Part shown: positions 29,385 to 37,640 of the stretch, piece by piece
Position numbering within the stretch: position 1 is the first letter of the stretch
Layout: the number at the start of each line of letters is the position of its first letter
Source of the DNA: an uncultured Bacilli bacterium
GTDB taxonomy: Bacteria > Bacillota_I > Bacilli_A > RF39 > UBA660
Direction of reading: 5' to 3'
DNA length: 64,000 nt
Assembly: GCA_934167825.1 (NCBI GenBank)
Contig: CAKPLY010000002.1
Coordinates: forward strand, 62,001 to 126,000
Notes under the pieces: model-generated
What the model was told of the DNA's origin: nothing
The model's input: the letters and a program-made list of their open reading frames with translations, nothing else
Databases searched by the model: none
Program-made: the position numbers and the translations under genes

Positions 29385-30362
29385 TTATTTTCCCTTTTTA
29401 TAGATATTACTTATTATTTCTTCGAGAGGTGTATTAGAGATATTTATATCAATAATATTGTCAGGATTTAACATATTTACGGCATCTAATACATTTTTCT
29501 TGGTAGTATCTACTTCTAATTTTAGGTTATATCCTTTGTCTTTAAGAATTGTTATGCCATCTTTGTCATCAAGATTTACTTTTTCTTTCATTTTTACTTC
29601 CACTATTTTTTTGTTTAAGTAGTGATATTTTAAGTTTTCCATTGTGTCATCTAGTACTAATTCACCATTATTTATAATAATTACCCTTTTACATAGTTTT
29701 TCTATGTCTCCAATATCATGACTTGTTAAGAAGATTGTAGTTTTATACTCTTTGTTCATTCTTTTTATTAATGTTCTTATTTTTTCTTTGACTACTGGGT
29801 CTAATCCTATTGTAGGTTCATCTAAAAATAGTATTTTAGGTTCATGAATTAAGGATGCTACTATTTCACATCTAATTCTTTGTCCTAAACTTAAATTTCT
29901 TACAGGTGTATTTATAAAGTCTTCTAGTTCAAAAAGGTCTTTTAATTCTTGAATTTTCTTTTCTACTCTAGAATCTGGTATATCATATATTGCTCCAAAA
30001 AATTTAAAGTTATCATATGGGGTTAGATGTGTCCAAAGTTGTTCTTTTTGACCAAATACTGTTCCTATATTGTATGCTAATTTTTTTCTATCTTTTGTAG
30101 GATCAAGTCCTAGAACTTTAATACTTCCTTTTGTATTATATAGTATTCCTGTAAGCATTTTTATTGTGGTTGATTTTCCTGCACCATTTGGTCCAATAAA
30201 TGCTAATATTTCTCCTTTTTCTACTTTGAAACTTACATTGTTTACTGCTTTTACATATTTGTATTTTGGTTTAACTATAGATTTTAAACTTCCCTTAAAG
30301 CCTTTTTCTTTTAGTTTTAATTTAAATGTTTTAGATAATTTAGATACTTCAATAATAGACAT
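29385..30362 (-). CDS. ABC transporter ATP-binding protein (COG4586-like)
   Basis: Energy-coupling subunit of the exporter. Walker A FIGPNGAGKSTTIKMLTG (about residues 55-72), Q-loop near VFGQKEQLW, signature LSLGQRIRCEIVASLI, Walker B ILFLDEPTIGLDP and switch His in TSHDIGDIEK. A C-terminal domain of about 90 residues follows. GGAGG precedes the start. Transcription comes from a consensus promoter through a structured leader, so expression of all three genes is probably controlled by termination. Confidence 0.93.
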   Translation of the reverse strand: MSIIEVSKLSKTFKLKLKEKGFKGSLKSIVKPKYKYVKAVNNVSFKVEKGEILAFIGPNGAGKSTTIKMLTGILYNTKGSIKVLGLDPTKDRKKLAYNIGTVFGQKEQLWTHLTPYDNFKFFGAIYDIPDSRVEKKIQELKDLFELEDFINTPVRNLSLGQRIRCEIVASLIHEPKILFLDEPTIGLDPVVKEKIRTLIKRMNKEYKTTIFLTSHDIGDIEKLCKRVIIINNGELVLDDTMENLKYHYLNKKIVEVKMKEKVNLDDKDGITILKDKGYNLKLEVDTTKKNVLDAVNMLNPDNIIDINISNTPLEEIISNIYKKGK

Positions 30363-30520
30363 AATTTCCTCCTTTCATTATACTTATATAGAAAAAAGCA
30401 CTGGAGACACTTATTCTATATAAGAATAGTGACTCCGTGCTTTATATTTTTTTAAAACTCGTGTAGGTTTTATCCCGAGATAGCTTAATTTATATTTATA
30501 TCTCCTCACTAATTGACTAA
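30363..30520 (-). promoter_or_regulatory. Structured leader with terminator: candidate riboswitch or attenuator
   Basis: Reading the minus strand after the promoter: GAGATA (about 30500-30505) can pair with TATCTC (about 30479-30484); a compact hairpin CTCGGG-ATAAAA-CC-TACA-CGAG follows (about 30458-30479); then a long imperfect terminator whose arms are AAAGCAC-GGAG-T-CACT and AGTG-T-CTCC-A-GTGC, ending in TTTTTT (30392-30443), only about 15 bases before the ribosome site. This layout is that of a transcription-attenuating RNA. I could not match it to a riboswitch class by eye, and no upstream leader peptide with a ribosome site is evident. Confidence 0.6.
30392..30443 (-). terminator. Intrinsic terminator inside the ABC operon leader
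   Basis: Long stem with small mismatches (AGCAC/GTGCT, GGAG/CTCC, CACTATTCT/AGAATAAGTG) and six T residues on the minus strand; it precedes, not follows, the coding genes it would switch off. Confidence 0.8.
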
Positions 30521-30549
30521 ATTATACAGTGTATAGTTTGATTTGTCAA
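30521..30549 (-). promoter_or_regulatory. Consensus sigma-A promoter of the ABC operon
   Basis: Perfect TTGACA (30544-30549), a 17-base spacer and perfect TATAAT (30521-30526). A promoter this strong before a terminator implies control after initiation. Confidence 0.85.
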
Positions 30550-30554
30550 GAATT

Positions 30555-31144
30555 TTTTTGATTTTTTAGAAAGTGAAACTGAAAATAAACAAAAAACTTC
30601 GATAACAAAATAATTATTCAAACCAAAATTTTAGTTTAATAATATTAAAATGAACATCCAGAATAACCAAAATAATCGGTTATGTTTCTGTAGATAACGA
30701 TATAGGAGAAGTTACTGGTTATATAAAAAGTGAACGCATAGTTACACTAACTTATAATGCTGAGTTATAGTGTAAAATAAAAAAATCGCTTTATATATTA
30801 GTTGGGATTAAATATAGAAATGTAACAATGAGAAAAAGAAACAAACAACGATAAAACTATAGAAAGAAAAAGGTTGTTCTGCAAAAGAAGCACGCTTAAA
30901 AAATATATAATATTAAGATAATCGTAATTTTGTCCCAATTTCTGAGGTTTATATTAATAAAAATTGCAAAAAAGAAAGTTAAAGAAAGCATGAAGCATTG
31001 GTTTCAACTTTCTCTTTTACATATCATCAACTTATTGTTTTTGATTGCTACCCGGCGCTGCCATATCCGTTTTGAATGATAAAACTATTATGCATAATAT
31101 AGATATTGATAAAATATGTAATATTATAAATATATTTTATAATA
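30555..31144. other. Gene-free, decayed sequence at the island edge
   Basis: No intact gene. One readable remnant on the plus strand, about 30666-30770, gives IIGYVSVDNDIGEVTGYIK followed by SERIVTLTYNAEL and a TAG stop; it has no start codon and a stop lies shortly upstream, so it looks like the C-terminal end of a lost gene. Around 31040-31080 a GC-richer patch (CCGGCGCTGCC) differs from the surroundings. The last 60 bases before the NADAR stop are AT hairpins that may serve as the operon terminator. Confidence 0.5.
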
Positions 31145-31768
31145 TTATAATTTATTATTTTTATTGTTTAAAAATGCATTTAAACAATTTAACATGTATT
31201 CAAATTCATATCTTGTAAATACAGTTTCTTTTTTCAAATTTTCACCGATTATATGAACTATTGGTAATTTGCAATTTTTAATTATATTTCTATAAAAAAC
31301 GTTTTGTATTGCGCTTATATATAGTTCATCAATAATGTTGTCATAATCTTTCGAATCTCTTTTGATTGCCTTTCCTCTCCAATATACTTCTCCTGTTTCT
31401 TTCCAATTATATGTTGTTGCTTCTTGCAAAACTAAAGCTTCTTTTCCACTGTATTTGAATAACTTTTTTTGTATTTTTTTATCTTTAAATTTTATTCCTT
31501 GAAAAAAACACTCTATTGAATTTAATGTATATCCCCTAAATTTAAATTTATAAGGAAATAAATTTGATAATAATTTAGGATATTTTCCTTTCAATGAATA
31601 ACCAACATTAATCCATTTTTCGCTTTCTCCCACAATTCCTTTGTCATCTTTAATGATTATCCCTTCACAAATTAATACGTTTTCTTTTTCTACAATTTCT
31701 AATTGTTTGAATTTAAAACTTTTTTTAAATTTTTTAAATTCTTCTAATTCTTTTTTGTATTTTGACAT
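31145..31768 (-). CDS. NADAR (YbiA/DUF1768-like) domain protein
   Basis: 207 residues. The middle matches the NADAR family: LSNLFPYKFKFRGYTLNSIE followed by CFFQGIKF, then YNWKETGEVYWRGKAI and a long helix with ISAIQNVFYRNI. Known members are N-glycosidases acting on early riboflavin intermediates (YbiA type) or removing ADP-ribose from guanine in DNA (DarT-linked type). The Glu of SIE and the Gln-x-x-Lys-like QGIKF are kept; the usual late D-x-x-W-G is not visible and the end reads ETVFTRYEFEYML instead. Last gene of the island operon; its start overlaps the PRTase stop by one base. Confidence 0.8.
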   Translation of the reverse strand: MSKYKKELEEFKKFKKSFKFKQLEIVEKENVLICEGIIIKDDKGIVGESEKWINVGYSLKGKYPKLLSNLFPYKFKFRGYTLNSIECFFQGIKFKDKKIQKKLFKYSGKEALVLQEATTYNWKETGEVYWRGKAIKRDSKDYDNIIDELYISAIQNVFYRNIIKNCKLPIVHIIGENLKKETVFTRYEFEYMLNCLNAFLNNKNNKL

Positions 31769-34164
31769 TATAAATATTCCTTTCTTATTTTAGTTATTTT
31801 TGGTGATATCATTTTATTTATCAGTTTTTTACTAGTCACTGATAAATCATCATCCTTATCAATACTTATTCCCCTGTATCTGTGATAAAAATACAAGCAA
31901 TCTAATATCATTCTTTCTAAATCAGAACTATTTTCACTATGGTATCCAAACATTCTTAGATATTCAATGTAATCGTTAGCAGAAATGCTTAACTTAATAG
32001 AAGCTGTTTCAATAATTTGGTGTCTAGGATAATTAATTGGTGTTAATAAATCTATTTCTAGTGGATTAAACAGTTCTTGTCCTCTACTTTTTATTGCAAA
32101 CTCCTGCAATCTATCAAATGTATATTGATATGCCCCAAATAATCTTACACTATTTTCTGATTTATCTAACTCTTGTTTTATTTTTTTCATCGTAGTTCCC
32201 GTTCCAATATTATCATCAAGCAAAACCAATGTTTTATTTTTTAATGTACCACAACTAGTAATTAAATTTAGTATATTTGAACCCTCATCTATTTTATCTA
32301 TTCCTGTTTTCTTATATTGGCTATATAGTAGATTTGAAAAATCAATATTGTACATTGCTGACATGAATGGTCCTATATATAGTGAGCCAAACCCCGGTGT
32401 AATAATTGAATATTCCTTTATACCTATTTCATCTAATAAACCATTTAATGATTTTACATAATTATATACAAACATCTTATTATCCAGTTCAATCTGTTTC
32501 TTTTTTGATAGTATGCCTGAACAGTCAAAATCATAATTTATTTTTTCAAAATCTGTAAAAAACATATCGTTATTTATACCATTAATAAAATTGGTAAAAT
32601 TTGTTATATCATTTATAAAATTCTTTTGAGTTTTCTTATACTTTTCATCATCTTTTTCAATAATGTTATTAATACATGATAAATAGTAAATTTTTGCCGA
32701 TATATTAATAATATTTTCTAATACTATATATTTTTCATCTTGTGTTAAATTGTTTTCTACTAATAATATATTTATTAACTTATCTCTCCTAGATAGTAAA
32801 TCATTTACATCCTTAAATATATAATATTGTTCATAATTCCTTGACAAATAATTATCATCTTCAATTTTTGTCATATATGGAACCATTGATGAACTATTGG
32901 GTTTTAATTCAAAGATTCCTAATACATCCGTCTTTAGAAGATAATCATCTTCTTTATCTATATACCTATAATCATATATCTTGCTTGAAATGGCCTTAAA
33001 TTTTGCTTCGTCTTCACATTTATATTTTGTTACTTTATTTTTTTCTCTATCCACCATTATAAGGTCATTATTCTTTATATAAAATAGCAAATCACATTTA
33101 TACTTTATATTAATGCTATTCGAAGTATAACTTATAAAATTCAAAATGTTTTTTTTATCATTTTTTGCTAATTGTTCATATTCTCTTAATACTTTCAAAA
33201 AAACTTTGTTATGTATAATATTTCTGTCTGTATTAAATTGTTTTAATTCATTTAAATTTTCTAATTTTATAAACTTATTAACTACTATTTGATGTTTATT
33301 CACTAATAAATTCCATTCGCTTTCAGGTACTTTTAAATACGAGTTATCACGTGTTGGAAATATATATATATTTGAATCATAACTAATTAACAAGCCACGT
33401 TTCTTTTGATTTTCGCCATAATCATAAAATTCTAAATTATTAAGTTCATCGTTATTTTTGTAAAAATAGAAATCATCAACATTTATTTCTTTATTAAAGG
33501 CTTTCCTAATTTGAGAAGAAGAAAACATTTTTAAATCAACTATTCCATTTATATATAATCTATTATTTAATATATATTCAAGTGCTTCTGTAACATTTTC
33601 TTCAGTAATTTTATCATATTTTTTTATATCAATAAAATACTTTCCTTTTTTCAAATAATTTATCTTATTGTCTATGTTTGCAATTTCTTCTTCAGTTAAA
33701 AAAGATATTTCAGGAATTCTTTTACAATACATATCTGCTGAATACTTTGTTGCAAAATATGTGGTTTTTCTTCTTACTTTAAAGTCAATTAAGTCCATTA
33801 ACGGATTCAATATATATTTTTTTCCATCACTACATGTTATCATTAAATCAATATGAGCATATTTATCATTTGATAACGTTACTAATTCGGTGTCTATATT
33901 ATAATTCTCCTTCAATATTATCTTCAGTAGTTTACATATTGATATACAAGTAATACTAAAATCATCTTTTAACAATTCTTTGTTATAAATTTTTTCTCTT
34001 TGAATAAGATTTTCTTTAAAAAGGAAAAATGTTTCATCACGAAAGTATTTTTTTGAAATTTCCATACATACCATCTTTGCTATAGCTAATTCTCGATATT
34101 TTGGCTCTAACTCGCTGATTTTTGTTAAATCAATATTGTTCTTAATGTTACTAATATAACTCAT
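31768..34164 (-). CDS. Large fusion: transglutaminase-like N-terminus and phosphoribosyltransferase C-terminus
   Basis: 798 residues. Residues about 60-130 resemble a transglutaminase-like cysteine-peptidase core: SITCISICKLLK (Cys73), KYAHIDLMI (His104) and LNPLMDL (Asp124). The middle 450 residues have no motif I know. Near residue 646 LVLLDDNIGTGTTMKKI is the PRPP-binding signature of type I phosphoribosyltransferases, preceded by a TPGFGSLYIGPFMS segment and followed by a hood-like region and a helical tail. Likely uses PRPP or a ribosyl phosphate; the N-terminal part may process a peptide or be only a fold relic. Overlaps its upstream neighbour by 14 bases. Assignments are by eye. Confidence 0.65.
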   Translation of the reverse strand: MSYISNIKNNIDLTKISELEPKYRELAIAKMVCMEISKKYFRDETFFLFKENLIQREKIYNKELLKDDFSITCISICKLLKIILKENYNIDTELVTLSNDKYAHIDLMITCSDGKKYILNPLMDLIDFKVRRKTTYFATKYSADMYCKRIPEISFLTEEEIANIDNKINYLKKGKYFIDIKKYDKITEENVTEALEYILNNRLYINGIVDLKMFSSSQIRKAFNKEINVDDFYFYKNNDELNNLEFYDYGENQKKRGLLISYDSNIYIFPTRDNSYLKVPESEWNLLVNKHQIVVNKFIKLENLNELKQFNTDRNIIHNKVFLKVLREYEQLAKNDKKNILNFISYTSNSINIKYKCDLLFYIKNNDLIMVDREKNKVTKYKCEDEAKFKAISSKIYDYRYIDKEDDYLLKTDVLGIFELKPNSSSMVPYMTKIEDDNYLSRNYEQYYIFKDVNDLLSRRDKLINILLVENNLTQDEKYIVLENIINISAKIYYLSCINNIIEKDDEKYKKTQKNFINDITNFTNFINGINNDMFFTDFEKINYDFDCSGILSKKKQIELDNKMFVYNYVKSLNGLLDEIGIKEYSIITPGFGSLYIGPFMSAMYNIDFSNLLYSQYKKTGIDKIDEGSNILNLITSCGTLKNKTLVLLDDNIGTGTTMKKIKQELDKSENSVRLFGAYQYTFDRLQEFAIKSRGQELFNPLEIDLLTPINYPRHQIIETASIKLSISANDYIEYLRMFGYHSENSSDLERMILDCLYFYHRYRGISIDKDDDLSVTSKKLINKMISPKITKIRKEYL

Positions 34165-34885
34165 AGAATTTTTTCCTTAACTTTTTAGAGAATTCAACTA
34201 CTTGCTTTTTTTCATCTTCTGTTGCGTATATTTTTGCATAATTGGTAATATTTTTTAGATTTTTTCCACGTCCAAAATTCATATTTAAATCTTTCAATTT
34301 TGATAACACATTATTTATATTTTTCCCATATAATCTATTCAATTGTTCTGTAATATTTTCTATACTTTTATTTTCTTTAAATAATCTACGTATTTCTTGT
34401 AATTTGTCTATATCAAAATTTTCGTTAATTAGTGCATCTAATAACAAAATGCAATAATTTTCATAATAATTTTTACATTTTGTTTTTGATTTTTCATCAG
34501 ATTCAAATATCCTTTGATTGTAGTAAAAATTATCTAGTGATGGAATAACCCACTGTCTCCAATGAGATGAATAACCATCTTCAAACTTTATTATTTTATT
34601 TTCACCCAGTTCATTCATACAAACTTCTAGTTTGTTTATTACTTCAAAGATTTTTCCTCTTTGTTCTGGCGTTAACTCTGTCAATTTAGAAACGTGTGGT
34701 TTAATACCTACAATCATAAAACCTTTAATTGGCACTTCTGGATCTGCAATAACATTAACGAATCCATCATCATAGATAAAGTCATCTATTAAATTAGTTA
34801 TTTGATGATTTGAAATGGCGCAACTTTTGCAACCATAAAACTCCATATTTTGACCTAAAAAATTTTTTGTAATTAATTTTTCCAT
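34151..34885 (-). CDS. HIT-like protein with altered histidine triad
   Basis: 244 residues. The first 140 follow the HIT fold: paired cysteines CKSCAISN, VNVIADPEVPIKGFMIVGI, KPHVSKLTELTPEQRGKIFE, then YSSHWRQWVIP where HIT proteins have HxHxH-xx. Only the first His is kept; the middle one, the nucleophile of HIT hydrolases and transferases, reads Arg and the third Trp. So it is either a non-catalytic nucleotide binder or has changed chemistry. A helical C-terminal region of about 100 residues follows. Eight bases downstream of the radical SAM gene, with a GGAGG site. Confidence 0.65.
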   Translation of the reverse strand: MEKLITKNFLGQNMEFYGCKSCAISNHQITNLIDDFIYDDGFVNVIADPEVPIKGFMIVGIKPHVSKLTELTPEQRGKIFEVINKLEVCMNELGENKIIKFEDGYSSHWRQWVIPSLDNFYYNQRIFESDEKSKTKCKNYYENYCILLLDALINENFDIDKLQEIRRLFKENKSIENITEQLNRLYGKNINNVLSKLKDLNMNFGRGKNLKNITNYAKIYATEDEKKQVVEFSKKLRKKFYELY

Positions 34886-34893
34886 AAATCCTC

Positions 34894-36240
34894 CTAATAA
34901 ACTAACATAAAGTCAATTATATCCATATCATTAAATAATGCCAAGTTACTTCTTATTACCTCTAACATTAAATTATCATTTAATGCACAACAATTATTAC
35001 ATTTTATTGGATATTTTTTTCTAATTTTTCTTGCTTTTTCTCCTTGCATTATTTCTTCTAATTCAAACTCTTTTCCTGAAAGTGTTCCATAGTATGCATT
35101 TTTTTTATCTCTTATTTTATCCCAATGAATACACACTATTAATGAGTTGCCATATAATATAGGACTTACTATTGATGAAAAACACTTTGTTGGTTTTTTA
35201 TTTTTAACAAAATCCCTATTCACATATAATTTGTCTAATAACTTTGGAGTCTGTATGTGTTTTAACCCTAATTTTTTATATTCTTCATTTAACAATATTA
35301 AATCTGCTTGTGTACGTTCACTTAACTCAATGTCTTTTTTATCTTCGATATTATCACTTAAAACTTTAACCATTTGGAAACTATCTACCCCAATTTTTCC
35401 TAATTTTTTTGACAATTCTAAATAATGTCCTTCATTCTTTTGCCTTATACATGTTCTAACACCAATCATAAGTTCTCTTTCACGCTTATATTTTTTTCTT
35501 AAATCGCATATTTTTTCTAGTAACTTTATCGCATCACTGTACGTAAATTTTTCTTTGCCTTGCTGATTACTGTAATAATCATAAGCTTCCTCTGATATTC
35601 CTGGCAAACTAATTCTAATATAAGAGCCATACTTGACTAAATTTTCCAACGTTTTCTCGGTCAATTTACTACCCGTTGATATATATACTATTCCCATATT
35701 GCATTGTTCCTTTGCATATCTTATTAATTCATCTCTATTCAAGTATAAATCAGGATTTCCCTCACCACAAATTTCTAATCTTACAGAGTTACACCCTCTA
35801 GCTTTAGAATATCTTGCTATTTCTTTTAATATTCTTTTATATTCATCTATTTCTAACACACATTTATCTATGTTTTTTACGGCCCACATCCTTGTTGGAT
35901 CTGCTAAACATTCACGACACCTGAAATCACAAAAGGGGTAATCTTTGGTACTTATTGAAAGGATTGGTAAATTGTCAATATCGTTTTTCATACCTTTTTT
36001 TATTGCATCAGCATAATCCAATATTGTTAAGGGATAAAAATGTTGTGGATATATCTCGGATGTTTCAAAAATTATATCACCTGTTTTTTTATTTACCATA
36101 ATCATTGATTTTGGTTTTAAGCATTTATCGATTAAGTCCAACTTTATATTATCTTTGATTAAACTATTGTTCAAGTATTCAATTTTATTGTCATGATTTA
36201 TTGTATAGATATCACCATTATTATTTATTGCAATCTTCAT
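34894..36240 (-). CDS. Radical SAM protein with C-terminal cysteine cluster
   Basis: 448 residues. The radical SAM Fe-S motif is CDFRCREC (Cx3CxxC) at about residues 105-112, followed by the usual strands (RLEICGEGNPDLYL, ISTGSKLTEKTLENLV, IRISLPGISEEAYDYY). A C-terminal set of cysteines (KCF, VCIHWD and CNNCC) resembles a SPASM or twitch extension for auxiliary Fe-S clusters. An N-terminal 80-residue beta region precedes the barrel. Its ATG overlaps the stop of the SGNH gene (ATGA). Substrate unknown; many SPASM proteins modify peptides, but no small precursor peptide gene is evident next to it. Confidence 0.85.
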   Translation of the reverse strand: MKIAINNNGDIYTINHDNKIEYLNNSLIKDNIKLDLIDKCLKPKSMIMVNKKTGDIIFETSEIYPQHFYPLTILDYADAIKKGMKNDIDNLPILSISTKDYPFCDFRCRECLADPTRMWAVKNIDKCVLEIDEYKRILKEIARYSKARGCNSVRLEICGEGNPDLYLNRDELIRYAKEQCNMGIVYISTGSKLTEKTLENLVKYGSYIRISLPGISEEAYDYYSNQQGKEKFTYSDAIKLLEKICDLRKKYKRERELMIGVRTCIRQKNEGHYLELSKKLGKIGVDSFQMVKVLSDNIEDKKDIELSERTQADLILLNEEYKKLGLKHIQTPKLLDKLYVNRDFVKNKKPTKCFSSIVSPILYGNSLIVCIHWDKIRDKKNAYYGTLSGKEFELEEIMQGEKARKIRKKYPIKCNNCCALNDNLMLEVIRSNLALFNDMDIIDFMLVY

Positions 36241-36878
36241 TTAATAACCACTTCCTTTTCTTTTGCTTTTATATAATTATGTACTAAGTTTGCCATCACT
36301 TTGTGACCATTATAATTTATATGTATTTTATCTTTGAAATAAGTCATGTTTTCTGGAATAATTATATTATATTTTTTTTCTTTAAAATGACATATAATAT
36401 GTTCTCTTTTAATCTTTATTAATTTATTCATTACTTTATCCGTCGGTTCTTGAATATCAAATGGCATTATATAGTAAATTTCAGGAGTTCTATTATTAAA
36501 ATACTTATTCCTTACATCACAATTTTCATTGTATAAATTTATAATATTCGTATACCATTCTAAATCATTTATTATTTCTTCCACCTTCTTATTATACTTA
36601 GTTAACAAATCATTTGTTCCTAGTGAAATTATTATTATGTCTATTGGGCACGATGATCTTAGCACAGCTTCGAATGTTTTTTTGCCATTTTTAAATTCTG
36701 GGGCTGCATTTCCTTCCCCTGCCAATCTACCAGGCAATCATTCTGCATATACTTTGTAATAATTTCCAAGTTTTTTCTGTAATATATTTGCCCATCTTTT
36801 TTTGTACGGGATTCTTCTGTTTGTGATTAAATTATCTCCCCATACATTTGAATTTCCATATATCAAAATTGTTTTCAT
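36237..36878 (-). pseudogene. SGNH/GDSL hydrolase interrupted by an in-frame TGA
   Basis: Reading from the ATG at 36878 gives MKTILIYGNSNVWGDN and on to YYKVYAE, then TGA at 36738-36740, then LPGRLAGEGNAAPEF and the rest of the domain without a frame change. Block I (GNSN, normally GDSN), block III (SLGTNDLL) and block V (DKIHINYNGH) are all present, so this is one SGNH hydrolase of 213 residues with a stop in the middle. Homologues usually have Gly before L-x-GR, so one substitution (GGA to TGA) explains it. The downstream TTG frame lacks the nucleophile Ser and would not make an active enzyme. The gene ends in ATGA overlapping the radical SAM start. Confidence 0.8.
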
Positions 36879-37005
36879 AGAATACTTATAATCTTTTCTT
36901 TTTTATATCATTAACATTATTCTCCCTAAATTTCATAGTATTGTAACATAAATACCAATTTTTTGCAAGAAATTTTTTTTGATATAATTTTTTAATTTTT
37001 TGATA

Positions 37006-37497
37006 TTAACTATTTAAAATCTGTTTTAGTGTTTCTTCTTTAGTTAAATTAGTGGTATCTAAAAGATATTTTTTATCATAATTATAATTTTTAAAATTAT
37101 TTAATAATTCAATACTTCTTAATCCCATTTGACAATCCAGAGGTCTATTTTTATCTCTAGTAATTATTTCTTCTTCTGTAGTTAATAAAACTTTAAATAC
37201 TATTTCATAGTTAGAAAGCTCTTTTTCTAAACGATTGAAGTTACTAGGGTTAATAATATAATTAAATACTACGTCATAACCATTTTCTAAATAAGATTTT
37301 ATTAGATATATACAATTATTCCAAAATAAATCAAGTGGGGCATCTTTATACCATGGTTTTATTCTTCCTCCTATGAAAAAGTTATAAATTGTGTCTCCTT
37401 CGATTAAGACTGACTTTTCTAGGTTAGATGCTAAAAGATTACTTATTGTACTTTTTCCTACTCCTGGGGGACCTGTTAATATATATAGTTTATTCAT
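37006..37497 (-). CDS. Small P-loop kinase-like protein
   Basis: 163 residues. Walker A LTGPPGVGKSTISNLLA at residues about 7-23 and VLIEGDTIYNFFIGG after strand 2, in the arrangement of the nucleoside/shikimate-type or zeta-toxin-like kinases; the LID-like stretch reads RDKNRPLDCQMG. Probably phosphorylates a small substrate. Such single-domain kinases cannot be assigned further by eye. Monocistronic and divergent from engB. Confidence 0.75.
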   Translation of the reverse strand: MNKLYILTGPPGVGKSTISNLLASNLEKSVLIEGDTIYNFFIGGRIKPWYKDAPLDLFWNNCIYLIKSYLENGYDVVFNYIINPSNFNRLEKELSNYEIVFKVLLTTEEEIITRDKNRPLDCQMGLRSIELLNNFKNYNYDKKYLLDTTNLTKEETLKQILNS

Positions 37498-37594
37498 AAT
37501 GATTTCTCCTTTTAGTTAGTATAACATATTTTTAATTTTAAATCTTGATAACGTGGGATAAAATATGTTTTTCTGGTATGAAAAGGGTTTACGT

Positions 37595-37623
37595 TTGCAA
37601 AAAAACTATTCTTATAGTATAAT
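37595..37623 (+). promoter_or_regulatory. Sigma-A promoter of engB
   Basis: TTGCAA, a 17-base spacer and TATAAT, about 17 bases upstream of the engB start. Confidence 0.75.
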
Positions 37624-37640
37624 TATGTTGGTGATTTTTT

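Noticed and set aside
36237..36737. An intact gene starting at TTG 36737 for the SGNH protein
   Set aside because: It would lack block I with the nucleophile Ser. Upstream codons in the same frame continue the family homology across the TGA, so it is one interrupted gene.
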